Below are positions 8,536 to 18,032 of a stretch of DNA of 64,000 bases, one piece after another. A model generated the notes under the pieces. The model was given only the letters and a program-made list of their open reading frames with translations. It had not been told where the DNA came from and ran no database searches. The translations under genes were made by a program, and so were the position numbers. How positions within the stretch are numbered: the first letter of the stretch is position 1; each line of letters starts with the position of its first letter. Source of the DNA: Streptococcus sp. 29887 (GTDB taxonomy: Bacteria; Bacillota; Bacilli; Lactobacillales; Streptococcaceae); contig NZ_CP118735.1 of assembly GCF_032595075.1 (NCBI RefSeq), forward strand, positions 1,640,001 through 1,704,000. The letters run 5' to 3'.

Positions 8536-9694
8536 GAACTTCTTCAGTTTCTCCTTCTTTTTCATATAAACCACTGTAGACCTTATACCATTCAAATACA
8601 GCCTTGACCAAGACCTTAATAGAGGCATAGATTGGAATACCGAGCAGAACCCCCAGTACTCCATACATCTGACCTGCCGTCAACAAGACAAACAAAATGG
8701 TAATGGGATGGATACTCAAAGAGCTACCAATAATGAGCGGGGTCACGAAACGACCTTCAATGGTCTGCTCCAACATGAAAACAATCAAAACCTTGACCAA
8801 CATGACCGGTCCAGCAATCAATCCTAACACTACTGCCGGAATCATAGCCAAAAATGAACCCAAGTAGGGTATCAGATTAAGAAAACCAGCCATAACCCCC
8901 AAGGTTACAGGATAACTAAGTCCAATCACTGAAAACATGACAGAAAACATGAGAGCAACAATAATAGCGACCGTCACCTGACCACGAACATAGTTAGACA
9001 ACTGAGCATTGACATCTGTCAAAACCTTGCTGACGGATGAACGCCATTTTGTCGGTAAGTACTGGGTGACATGACGATTTAAATGCTGACCATCTCGTAA
9101 TAGATAGAAGAGAATAAAGGGCATAATCAAAATAGCCACTATAATCTGCGATGCCGTTGAAATCAAGCTACTAGCCCAGTTTACCGCACTGGAAGAAAAT
9201 TTCTGCGCATAGGAAACAATTTGGTCATTGACCTTATTCAAAATTTCCAAGGCAGTTGGACGGAACTGTTCAAATTGTTCATTTTCCAATAAGGTCGTCA
9301 CTTGACTTTCAATCTTTTGAATATTAGACGGCAGATTTTGGGCGAAAGAAACGACCTGCCCTTGAATACTTGGAATAACAACAGCCAAGCCCCAAACCAA
9401 AAGCATGCCAATCAATACAAATAAGACCGAAATAGCAGCTGTCCGTGTAATCTTATATTTCTCCAACCAATCCACAATAGGATTTAAGAGATAATAGAGC
9501 AAACCTGTCAACAACATGGGCAGGAGAATAATTTCAATAAAACTCCCAATCGGCTTCAGCAAAAAGCTGACCTTAGTAAAAACAAAAATAGTTAATAGAA
9601 CCAATAAGGTTACTAGAAAAAAAGTAACAGCCTGATTGTTTACAAACCACTTAAAAAACCAGGACATTCTAAATCGTTGCTGCTGTTCATCCAT
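8525..9694 (-). CDS. AI-2E family transporter (YdiK/YtvI-like membrane protein)
   Basis: This 389-residue integral membrane protein has hydrophobic pairs near residues 15-75, a soluble stretch at about 105-165, and clustered helices from 165 to the end. This is the layout of the AI-2E transporter/permease family (PF01594). Family members have been linked to autoinducer export, Na+/H+ exchange or other functions, so the substrate is not assignable. The ATG at 9694 has GAGGAG 8 bases upstream and is preferred to a GTG three codons earlier. It is the first gene of a probable three-gene unit with the TPR gene and aldB. Confidence 0.88.
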   Translation of the reverse strand: MDEQQQRFRMSWFFKWFVNNQAVTFFLVTLLVLLTIFVFTKVSFLLKPIGSFIEIILLPMLLTGLLYYLLNPIVDWLEKYKITRTAAISVLFVLIGMLLVWGLAVVIPSIQGQVVSFAQNLPSNIQKIESQVTTLLENEQFEQFRPTALEILNKVNDQIVSYAQKFSSSAVNWASSLISTASQIIVAILIMPFILFYLLRDGQHLNRHVTQYLPTKWRSSVSKVLTDVNAQLSNYVRGQVTVAIIVALMFSVMFSVIGLSYPVTLGVMAGFLNLIPYLGSFLAMIPAVVLGLIAGPVMLVKVLIVFMLEQTIEGRFVTPLIIGSSLSIHPITILFVLLTAGQMYGVLGVLLGIPIYASIKVLVKAVFEWYKVYSGLYEKEGETEEVHEQ

Positions 9695-9790
9695 CTCGCT
9701 CACTCCTCATTCTTTTTCTCTATTGTATCATGTAATGGAGTATTTTAGACAAATAAACCATAGGCTTTCTCAGACTTTACAGGAGAAATA

Positions 9791-9799
9791 TGGTATAAT
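9791..9799 (+). promoter_or_regulatory. Extended -10 promoter element for the lactonase gene
   Basis: TGGTATAAT is an extended -10 box 29 bases upstream of the ATG at 9829. A good -35 box is not evident, which is usual for extended -10 promoters. Confidence 0.6.
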
Positions 9800-9828
9800 T
9801 TTAGCAATCATTTTCAAAGGAGATAAGC

Positions 9829-10839
9829 ATGGCTGTCTATTTCGGTACTTACACCAAACGTGAATCAAAAGGTATTTATAAGGCACAATTTAATAGCGAA
9901 ACTGGGCAACTCAGTAACTTAGAATTGGTTGCTGAAGAACCAAACCCAACCTATCTTGCTTTTGATAAGGCTGGTCGACTATACTCAGTCGGAGATGAAA
10001 ATGGACAAGGGGGAATCGTAGCTTTCGATACAGATTTCAGCTTGCTAAACCATGTGGTTAGCGAGGGTGCACCTCACTGCTATGTAGCCGTAGATGACGA
10101 ACGAAATCTAGTTTATGCCGCCAATTACCACAAGGGGCAAGTTCTGGTCTATAAACGACTAGAAGATGGCTCCCTAGAACTTGCTGATATTGCTCAGCAC
10201 CAAGGTTCTGGTCCACATGAAAATCAAGCATCCGCCCATGTTCACTTTTCTGATTTGACACCTGATAAGTTCTTGGTGACCTGTGATTTAGGTGCTGACC
10301 AAGTTGTAACCTACAAGGTTTCAGACCAAGGAAAAATAGAGAAACTTGCGACCTATCAGGCCGCTGCTGGAAGTGGTCCACGCCACATCGTTTTCCATCC
10401 AGTTGCGAAAATTGCCTACCTCATCTGTGAACTTAATTCAACTATTGAAATCCTTATTTACGATGGCTGGGGAGAGTTCGAGCACCTACAAACTATCTCT
10501 ACACTTCCACAAGACCATACAGGCTTCAATGGCACAGCTGCTATTCGTATCACCAAAGATGGAAAATTTGTCTACGGTTCTAACCGTGGTAACGACTCAA
10601 TCGCCGTCTATAAAACACTTGGTGATGCCAGTCTTGAATTGGTCCAAATCGTGTCAACCCATGGCAAGACACCCCGTGACTTTACCCTAAGCCCAGACGA
10701 GAAACATCTGATTGCCGTCCATCAAGACTCTGATAATACGACTGTTTTTTCAAGAGATACAGAAACAGGTCGACTGACGGAACTTTCTCATGATTTTTAC
10801 CTACCAGAAGCTGTATCTGTCACATTTTTTGAAGACTAA
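9829..10839 (+). CDS. Lactonase family protein, 6-phosphogluconolactonase-like (YbhE/YkgB type)
   Basis: This 336-residue protein is predicted to be a seven-bladed beta-propeller of the YbhE/YkgB lactonase family (PF10282), whose better-known members hydrolyse 6-phosphogluconolactone in the pentose phosphate pathway. The N-terminal AVYFGTYTKRESKGIYKAQF and the motifs GSGPRHIVFHP (about 182) and YGSNRGNDSIAVY (about 250) are typical of this family. AAAGGAG precedes the ATG. The physiological substrate is inferred from the family. Streptococci often lack a classical oxidative pentose phosphate branch, so another lactone substrate is possible. Confidence 0.85.
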   Translation: MAVYFGTYTKRESKGIYKAQFNSETGQLSNLELVAEEPNPTYLAFDKAGRLYSVGDENGQGGIVAFDTDFSLLNHVVSEGAPHCYVAVDDERNLVYAANYHKGQVLVYKRLEDGSLELADIAQHQGSGPHENQASAHVHFSDLTPDKFLVTCDLGADQVVTYKVSDQGKIEKLATYQAAAGSGPRHIVFHPVAKIAYLICELNSTIEILIYDGWGEFEHLQTISTLPQDHTGFNGTAAIRITKDGKFVYGSNRGNDSIAVYKTLGDASLELVQIVSTHGKTPRDFTLSPDEKHLIAVHQDSDNTTVFSRDTETGRLTELSHDFYLPEAVSVTFFED

Positions 10840-10843
10840 TCAG

Positions 10844-10872
10844 TTGTGAAATCGCTCTATTTTTGGTTTAAT
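10844..10872 (+). promoter_or_regulatory. Probable promoter of the 61-residue small protein
   Basis: TTGTGA (10844-10849), a 17-base spacer ending in TGG, and TTTAAT (10867-10872) lie 22 bases before the ATG at 10895. It starts within 5 bases of the lactonase stop codon, so the small gene probably has its own promoter. Confidence 0.5.
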
Positions 10873-10894
10873 ATTTGTATAGGAGGTGAATTAC

Positions 10895-11080
10895 ATGAAT
10901 CCAGTAGATCTTTTCAACGAAGTTAAAGACTTAATCGCAAACAAAGACTTTGACGGAGCTAAACAATTTATCGAAGAAAACAAAGACAACTTCGGCGAAT
11001 ACTTGGAGCAAGCAAAAGGCTTGTTGTCAGGTTCTGAAGGCGTAAGCGGTCTTTTGGACAAGGTTAAAGGCTTGTTCTAA
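10895..11080 (+). CDS. Small conserved protein of unknown function (61 aa)
   Basis: The 61-residue product starts MNPVDLFNEVKDLIANKDF and ends GLLDKVKGLF. It is predicted to be mainly amphipathic helix, is acidic (many D and E with balancing K), and has no cysteine, signal peptide or membrane segment. A near-perfect AGGAGGTGAA ribosome binding site lies 9 bases from the ATG, and a terminator follows directly, so it is a compact and probably strongly translated gene. An in-frame GTG at 10886 lies inside the ribosome binding site and is not the start. I do not recognise a characterised family. Confidence 0.8.
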   Translation: MNPVDLFNEVKDLIANKDFDGAKQFIEENKDNFGEYLEQAKGLLSGSEGVSGLLDKVKGLF

Positions 11081-11088
11081 TACATGTA

Positions 11089-11123
11089 AAAACTAGGCTG
11101 AGAATGTTCAGTCTAGTTTTTTT
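11089..11123 (+). terminator. Rho-independent terminator after the small protein gene
   Basis: AAACTAGGCTGA and TCAGTCTAGTTT form a 12-bp stem with one mismatch, followed by TTTTTT. It overlaps the 3' end of the convergent broken HAD gene. Confidence 0.8.
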
Positions 11124-11755
11124 GTTTCTTCAAAAATATTTGTTATCTCTTGCAATGAAGTAATTACCCAATCACTCTTCAATCTTTCATTTTCACTGGC
11201 ATGCTTCCCAAAACCAGTCAGTATCCGTACAGTCCACATTCCCAAAGATTTAGCAGGTAGAATATCATTATCATACCTATCCCCAACATAGACAACTCTA
11301 TCGGCAGGGATGTTTGCTTTTTGCAAGGCAAGTGTGAAAATAGCTGTATTTGGTTTAGATAACCCAACTTCTTCAGAGAGGATGATGAGTTGAAAATAAG
11401 ACTCAATTCCCCACTTTTGAAGCAGTTCTCTAACACTACTAGACTGATTGGCAACAATCCCCAATCGATAGTGTTTTGATAATGTTTCAAGAACCTCTCA
11501 TACTTCTGAATAGAGCTTTATCCCTTCATTTGTCCATAAAGGACGTGGCTCGGTCGGTGCAAAATATTGCCAGGTAGCACGAATTGGGTCCAGCGACTTA
11601 TGAGCATACTCCGCCATTTTCTTTTTATAAGAATCTGATGAAACCTCTATATCCAGAGACTCTAACTTCTTCACACACTTTTCTATATAATTACCATAAG
11701 CAGCCTCTTCATCTAAAAGCGTCGAACCTAAATCAAAAAATATCCACTCTATCAT
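11108..11755 (-). pseudogene. HAD-superfamily hydrolase, interrupted by an in-frame TGA
   Basis: The start MIEWIFFDLGSTLLDEE carries HAD motif I in the form DLGST. The frame stops at TGA (11498-11500) after residue 85, then continues open in the same frame. The continuation has motif II (LGIVANQSS), motif III (the lysine of LSKPN) and motif IV (YVGDRYDNDILPAKS). Only one codon separates two otherwise normal halves of a protein of about 215 residues, so this is a single nonsense mutation rather than a frameshift. A restart at TTG 11464 could yield only the C-terminal half without the catalytic aspartate. The first half could still be translated as an 85-residue fragment. Confidence 0.85.
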
Positions 11756-11991
11756 CCCGCTCTCCATTTACATTCAATCTGCGGACACTTACACTAGCAT
11801 CACTTCATTTTAGGATAGCATATTTTAATAGTAACGCAAAGAAAACTCCATAGGAAAACCTAGAGAGTTTTACTAATCCCTCGTTATTCTAACTCGGGAA
11901 TAAAACAGTCTACAAGACATTGAAAAACAAGTCTGGAAATTTCCAGACTTGTTCTTATTATGACCCTCGCTATACTAGCTCGGGGATAAAA

Positions 11992-13405
11992 GGCTCTATA
12001 ATATCTGTAGTGGGTAAATCCTCTATGGATATTATGGAGTCTTTTTGATTGTAGAAAAAAAGTCCCATATGGCCTATAATGAAAAGCAACCAAACTCACA
12101 TTAGAAAGACTCATATGGAACAACTAAATCTTATCACAAATCTTCTCAGAATTAAAGACAAAAATATCACTATCTCTAATGAATATGATATGGGAACTCA
12201 CTTAGAACTTCATGGTCATTTGGATTATACAGCCCCTAAATGTCCCTCCTGCAAGGGACAAATGGCAAAATACGACTTCCAAAAACCCTCCAAAATTCCC
12301 TACCTAGAAACTGCTGGTTATCCCTTGCTTATCCGACTTAGAAAGCGTCGCTTCAAGTGTAAAGATTGCAGAAAAATAGCGGTCGCTGAAACTCCTCTTG
12401 TCAAGAAGAACCACCAAATCTCCGTCGCTGTTAACCAGAAGATTGCTCAATTACTCATCGAAAATCAAGCAATGACACATATTGCACACAGGCTATCTAT
12501 CTCAACCTCATCAGTTATGAGAAAGCTTAATGAGTTCAAGTTTGAAACAGATTGGAATACCTTACCTGAGGTGATGAGCTGGGATGAGTATGCCTTCAAA
12601 AAGGGGAAAATGAGCTTTATCGCTCAAGATTTCAACTCCCTAAATGTCATAACTATTCTAGACGGAAGAACACAAGCAACCATCCGAAACCACTTTCTAC
12701 GCTATCCTAGAAAGGTTAGAAATCAAGTCAAAGTCATTACCATGGATATGTTTAGTCCTTACTACAAATTGGCTAGACAGCTATTTCCAAACACCAAGAT
12801 TGTTCTGGACCGCTTTCACATTGTGCAGCACCTTAGCCGTGCTATGAACCGCGTTCGTATTCTAATTATGAATCAATTCGACAGAAAATCGCAGGAATAC
12901 CGGTCCTTGAAACGCTACTGGAAATTGATACAACAAGATAGCCGTAAACTCAGCGATAAACGATTTTATCGCCCTATGTTTCGCATGCACTTGACTAACA
13001 AGGAAATCCTAGAAAAACTACTGTCTTTTTCAGAGGAACTACGACAGCACTATGAACTCTATCAGCTTCTCTTGTTCCATTTCCAAGAGAAAAACTCAGA
13101 TCATTTCTTTGACCTTATCGAACAGGAAATAGCCAATGTTAATCCTATTTTCCAGACGGTATTTAAGACATTTCTAAAGGATAAAGAAAAGGTTTTAAAC
13201 GCCATGGAATTGCCTTATTCGAACGCCAAACTGGAAGCTACCAACAATCTCATCAAAGTCATTAAAAGAAATGCCTTTGGTTTCAGGAACTTTGAAAATT
13301 TTAAAAAACGTATTTTGATTGCTTTGAACATAAAGAAAGAGAGAACGAACTTCGTCCTCTCTAGGTGTTAGCTTTTCATCTACCCACTACAGTTGACAAA
13401 GAGCC
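11992..13405 (+). mobile_element. ISL3-family insertion sequence (IS1167-like), complete
   Basis: The element is 1,414 bp, flanked by a perfect 8-bp target duplication GGATAAAA (11984-11991 and 13406-13413). The imperfect terminal inverted repeats start GGCTCT at both ends and share CTGTAGTGGGTA about 14 bases in. Eight-base duplications and such ends are characteristic of the ISL3 family. It carries one intact transposase gene. It landed inside the 86-bp tandem repeat downstream of eno. Confidence 0.95.
12115..13371 (+). CDS. ISL3-family transposase
   Basis: This 418-residue DDE transposase has an N-terminal zinc-finger-like region CPSCKG...CKDCRK (about 42-85), then a helix-turn-helix at about 115-150. 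The DDE core includes MSWDEYAFKKG (about 170), ITMDMFSPYYKLARQLFP (about 220) and the late glutamate in SNAKLEATNNLIKVIKR (about 380). The ATG at 12115 is preferred to an ATG at 12079 because it matches the usual start (MEQLNL) and has AGAAAG upstream. The reading frame is uninterrupted, so the element may be active. Confidence 0.93.
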   Translation: MEQLNLITNLLRIKDKNITISNEYDMGTHLELHGHLDYTAPKCPSCKGQMAKYDFQKPSKIPYLETAGYPLLIRLRKRRFKCKDCRKIAVAETPLVKKNHQISVAVNQKIAQLLIENQAMTHIAHRLSISTSSVMRKLNEFKFETDWNTLPEVMSWDEYAFKKGKMSFIAQDFNSLNVITILDGRTQATIRNHFLRYPRKVRNQVKVITMDMFSPYYKLARQLFPNTKIVLDRFHIVQHLSRAMNRVRILIMNQFDRKSQEYRSLKRYWKLIQQDSRKLSDKRFYRPMFRMHLTNKEILEKLLSFSEELRQHYELYQLLLFHFQEKNSDHFFDLIEQEIANVNPIFQTVFKTFLKDKEKVLNAMELPYSNAKLEATNNLIKVIKRNAFGFRNFENFKKRILIALNIKKERTNFVLSRC

Positions 13406-13493
13406 GGATAAAACAGTCTCCCAGACATTGAAAAACAAGTCTGGAAATTTCCAGACTTGTTCTTATTATGACCCTCGCTATACTAGCTCGGGG

Positions 13494-14908
<1,415 letters not shown>

Positions 14909-14938
14909 TTACTGAAAGAAATAATGTAAACGCCTTCC

Positions 14939-14967
14939 TTTGCGTTTTTACTAGGATATGCTATACT
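14939..14967 (+). promoter_or_regulatory. Promoter of the YueI-like gene, positioned for a leaderless transcript
   Basis: An extended -10 TGCTATACT (-10 box 14962-14967) and a weak -35 TTTGCG (14939-14944, 17-base spacer) lie so close to the gene that a start site 7 bases downstream falls on the A of the ATG at 14974. Confidence 0.55.
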
Positions 14968-14973
14968 AAAACT

Positions 14974-15423
14974 ATGACTAATTTACATACTACAATCCTA
15001 CAAAAAGCCTCTGGTGAAACCCGTCTAAACCCTGATGAACAGCGCTTATACATGGGAACTTATCGCGAGCGCGTTGTTCTTCTTCTCACCTTCGAGGACT
15101 TAGCAAATGAGTTTGCCATATCGGCATTCGATACCATCTGCCAAAAGCTAGCAAATAGCTACATACCTCTCTTTCTTAAACTCTCTCCCTCTCTGGCGGA
15201 CAAGCAACAAATTTCCCTGATGAAACTCGCTCAAGCCCATGGAATTACTACTTCCATCATCGATGAGAAAATTGGGCAATCTCCGTACGCTCTGGTCTTC
15301 CATACAGATCATGCAGTTGATTTAGAAGAAATTAACTTAGAAGTTATCTTTCCAAATCTTGTCAAGAAGGAAGAAAAAAAGGAAGAGCAAAAACCCTCCT
15401 TCTGGAAAAAATTATTTGGATAA
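14974..15423 (+). CDS. yueI: YueI family protein (DUF1694)
   Basis: This 149-residue cytosolic protein belongs to the Firmicutes YueI/DUF1694 family of unknown function. The N-terminal segment NPDEQRLYMGTYRERVVLLLT (about 20-40) is the hallmark of the family. The C-terminus (KKEEKKEEQKPSFWKKLFG) is a lysine/glutamate tail typical of relatives. No ribosome binding site precedes the ATG: AGGA lies 17 bases away, too far, and the -10 box ends 6 bases before the ATG, so a leaderless mRNA is likely. No other in-frame start gives the conserved N-terminus. Confidence 0.85.
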   Translation: MTNLHTTILQKASGETRLNPDEQRLYMGTYRERVVLLLTFEDLANEFAISAFDTICQKLANSYIPLFLKLSPSLADKQQISLMKLAQAHGITTSIIDEKIGQSPYALVFHTDHAVDLEEINLEVIFPNLVKKEEKKEEQKPSFWKKLFG

Positions 15424-15432
15424 GCTATTTCT

Positions 15433-16563
15433 TCAATTAAATCCTTCCAATTTTCCTCCCAACTGAAGAATTCTTGCCACCTGTTCTGCTGTGCGGACCA
15501 GGTTTTTTTCTGCTTTTTGAAGCGTGTCCTCTAGATTTTCAACGCTTGCGATTATCGGAAAAGCGGCACAGATATTTTCAAAAGGAAAATCAGGTAAATC
15601 ATCCTTCAAACTGCCACAAATAGCGATGATAGGAATATGATCCGGAGTCCTTCGAGCTACACCGATTGGCGTTTTGCCTGCCAAACTCTGGGCATCCATT
15701 CGTCCCTCACCGACAATAACTAGGTCAGCCTCAGCTACTCGCTTGTCAAAATCTAATTGATCCAGAACAAAGTTTATACCTGTTTGGATGCGGGCACCTG
15801 CAAACTGCACCAAGCCTGCCGCCATCCCACCGCCTGCACCAGCACCAGCCAGTGTCAAGATTGCTGGATTGACAAGCTGATAAAATCTTTCCATCTCTCT
15901 ATCCACTTGCTCAAACTTCGTGGCTTCCAGCCCCTTCTGACCAGCAAAAACATAAGTGGCTCCCTGATGTCCACAGAGAAAATTATCCACGTCAGTTACC
16001 AAATCAATCTGAACAGACGACAAATCAATACCTATGTCATCTTGGGAAAAGTCCGCAATCTTACCCAGATTGGCACCGATGGCTTCCAGTTCCTGCCCCT
16101 CTCTGTCATAGAATTTCACACCAAGACCTGCTGCCATTCCAATGCCGCCATCATGGCTGGCAGAGCCACCAATTCCGATGAAAAACTGGTTGGCACCTTT
16201 CTGCACCAGTTCAACCAGCAGTTCACCCACTCCTCTAGTAGAAACTAGCAAAGGATTTCTTTTTTCTAGCGGAATGCTGGCAAGTCCCACTATCGCAGCC
16301 ATTTCAAAAACAGCCAGACCATCTCGCATTGCATAGTCAACACATATCCTATCCCCAAATGGTCCTGTCACTTCTGTCTGGTATTTCTCTAAATCTAAGG
16401 CTTGCGTCAAACTGTCGAGGGTTCCTTCACCTCCATCACCCAAGGGAAGCAAATCATAACTTGCCTGGGGATAGACCTTTGAAAATCCTTGCTTTATGGC
16501 TTTAGCAACCTCTATTGCTGAGAGAGATTCTTTGAAGGAATCTGGAGCAATTAGAATACGCAT
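15433..16563 (-). CDS. glxK: Glycerate kinase
   Basis: This 376-residue glycerate kinase (GarK/GlxK family, PF02595) phosphorylates D-glycerate, feeding it into glycolysis just upstream of enolase. The start MRILIAPDSFKESLSA is the family signature. A glycine-rich segment FIGIGGSASHDGGIGMAAGLG (about 128-148) and VIVGEGRMDAQSLAGKTP (about 280-297) correspond to conserved active-site regions. It stands alone, convergent with the YueI-like gene and divergent from a HAD phosphatase. No glycerate transporter or hydroxypyruvate reductase is nearby. Confidence 0.92.
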   Translation of the reverse strand: MRILIAPDSFKESLSAIEVAKAIKQGFSKVYPQASYDLLPLGDGGEGTLDSLTQALDLEKYQTEVTGPFGDRICVDYAMRDGLAVFEMAAIVGLASIPLEKRNPLLVSTRGVGELLVELVQKGANQFFIGIGGSASHDGGIGMAAGLGVKFYDREGQELEAIGANLGKIADFSQDDIGIDLSSVQIDLVTDVDNFLCGHQGATYVFAGQKGLEATKFEQVDREMERFYQLVNPAILTLAGAGAGGGMAAGLVQFAGARIQTGINFVLDQLDFDKRVAEADLVIVGEGRMDAQSLAGKTPIGVARRTPDHIPIIAICGSLKDDLPDFPFENICAAFPIIASVENLEDTLQKAEKNLVRTAEQVARILQLGGKLEGFN

Positions 16564-16668
16564 AGATATCCCACCTTTCTATATAATTGTAGCACTCCTT
16601 TCCAGGTCTTTCAAGAAAAATTCGAGTATTTCCTTAAAACATGATATACTGGACAAAAGGAGGCTTCC

Positions 16669-17310
16669 ATGTATCAGACTATTTTATTTGACCTTGACGG
16701 TACCTTAACAGATTCTGGACAAGGTATCCTAAATTCCGTCGCCTACGCATTGGACCAAATGGGTATTGAAGAGCCTGACTTGGCTAGTTTACAACGCTTT
16801 ATCGGTCCACCGCTCTATGAATCCTTTGCCCGTTTTTATCAACTAAATCCAGCAGATACCCAGGCAGCTGTTGACGCCTTTCGGGTTTATTTTAAAGAAA
16901 AGGGCATGTTTGAAAACCAACTCTACGACGGTGTTATTCCTCTTTTAGAAGCTCTGACGGAAGCAGGTAAAACCTTGGCTATCGCCACCTCTAAACCCGA
17001 AGTCTTTGCCAAGCAAATTCTGGATTATTTTGGCATTGCTCATTATTTTGATGTCATTGCCGGAGCTAGTTTAGATAACAGTCGTATTAGTAAGGCAGAC
17101 GTCATCACCTACGCCTTAGCCCAACTGGACTACAATCTACAAACAACGATTATGGTCGGGGATCGTGAACATGATATCGAAGGAGCCCAGGCCAACCAGC
17201 TAGCTTCTATCGGAGTCCTTTATGGCTACGGAAATCGACTAGAATTGGAAGAGGCTGGCGCAACAATGATAGCCGAAACCCTTCTTGACTTAAAACAACT
17301 CTTAGTCTAG
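16669..17310 (+). CDS. HAD-IA family phosphatase (Gph/PpaX-like)
   Basis: This 213-residue haloacid dehalogenase-like phosphatase has motif I FDLDGTLTDS (6-15), motif II IATSKP (about 104), motif III lysine at about 141 (RISKADV) and motif IV IMVGDREHDIEGA (about 160-172). A small helical cap lies between motifs I and II. The overall look is that of phosphoglycolate or pyrophosphate phosphatases (Gph/PpaX), but the substrate is not decidable from sequence. AGGAGG lies 6 bases before the ATG, and TATACT at 16645-16650 is a likely -10 box. Confidence 0.88.
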   Translation: MYQTILFDLDGTLTDSGQGILNSVAYALDQMGIEEPDLASLQRFIGPPLYESFARFYQLNPADTQAAVDAFRVYFKEKGMFENQLYDGVIPLLEALTEAGKTLAIATSKPEVFAKQILDYFGIAHYFDVIAGASLDNSRISKADVITYALAQLDYNLQTTIMVGDREHDIEGAQANQLASIGVLYGYGNRLELEEAGATMIAETLLDLKQLLV

Positions 17311-17319
17311 GCAAACAGA

Positions 17320-17342
17320 AAAAGCCAGCAAACAGCTGACTT
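17320..17342 (-). terminator. Rho-independent terminator after serB
   Basis: On the minus strand AGTCAGC-tgttt-GCTGGCT forms a 7-bp stem with one G-U pair followed by TTTT. It lies between the convergent serB and HAD genes. Confidence 0.7.
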
Positions 17343-17347
17343 CCTCA

Positions 17348-17983
17348 TTATTTACCATCCAAAATCTCTATTAGTTTATAGAGATTTTTTTCATTGATTT
17401 GATAAGCTGCCTGTTCTTGCACAATTGGCTTGGCGCAAAAAGCAACTCCAATTCCTGCTCTTTGAATCATCGGTAGGTCATTAGCACCATCCCCCATAGC
17501 AATAGTCTGAGATAGAGCTAGGCCATTTTCAGCCGCCCAGGCTTCCAAACAAGCCTTCTTGGTATCCTTGGTCACAATATCGCCCAAAACTTGACCTGTC
17601 AAAAATCCATCAACTACTTCTAAACGATTGGCACGAACATAATCTAATTCTAGCTGACTAGCAAGACGATCCACTGTTTCATGAAATCCACCTGATACGA
17701 CTGCAACCTTGAAACCACGATTTTTTAATTCCGCAACCAATTCCACTGCCCCTGGTGTAAAATGAATTTTTTCCATAATCCGATTAAAAACAGAAACAGA
17801 CAGTCCCTTTAACAAGGCAACACGCTCGCGTAATGCTTCTTCAAAATCCAATTCCCCACGCATAGCACGTTCTGTAATATCTGCAACCTGCTCGCCTACA
17901 CCCGCTTCCTCACCAAGAAGGTCAATACCTTCTTCCATAATCAGTGTAGAATCCACATCCATAACCAATAATCCTTTTGTCAT
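17348..17983 (-). CDS. serB: Phosphoserine phosphatase
   Basis: This 211-residue HAD enzyme removes phosphate from O-phosphoserine in the last step of serine synthesis. It shows motif I VMDVDSTLIMEEGID (7-21), motif II VVSGGFHETVD (about 94), and motif IV MGDGANDLPMI (about 161), the classic SerB set, with a cap domain between motifs I and II. It lies downstream of ezrA, from which a terminator separates it, as in other streptococci. The ATG follows AAAGGAT. Confidence 0.94.
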   Translation of the reverse strand: MTKGLLVMDVDSTLIMEEGIDLLGEEAGVGEQVADITERAMRGELDFEEALRERVALLKGLSVSVFNRIMEKIHFTPGAVELVAELKNRGFKVAVVSGGFHETVDRLASQLELDYVRANRLEVVDGFLTGQVLGDIVTKDTKKACLEAWAAENGLALSQTIAMGDGANDLPMIQRAGIGVAFCAKPIVQEQAAYQINEKNLYKLIEILDGK

Positions 17984-18010
17984 GTTTCATATCCTTTCTT
18001 GTATAAAAAT

Positions 18011-18032
18011 AAAAAGCCAAACGGCTTTTTAT
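18011..18032 (-). terminator. Rho-independent terminator after ezrA
   Basis: AAAAAGCC-aaac-GGCTTTTT forms a symmetric hairpin with T-runs in either direction, between the ezrA stop and serB. Confidence 0.8.

Noticed and set aside
8536..8664. Upstream extension of the TPR protein
   Set aside because: It overlaps the AI-2E-family gene. The ATG at 8535 gives the normal protein and a usual overlap.
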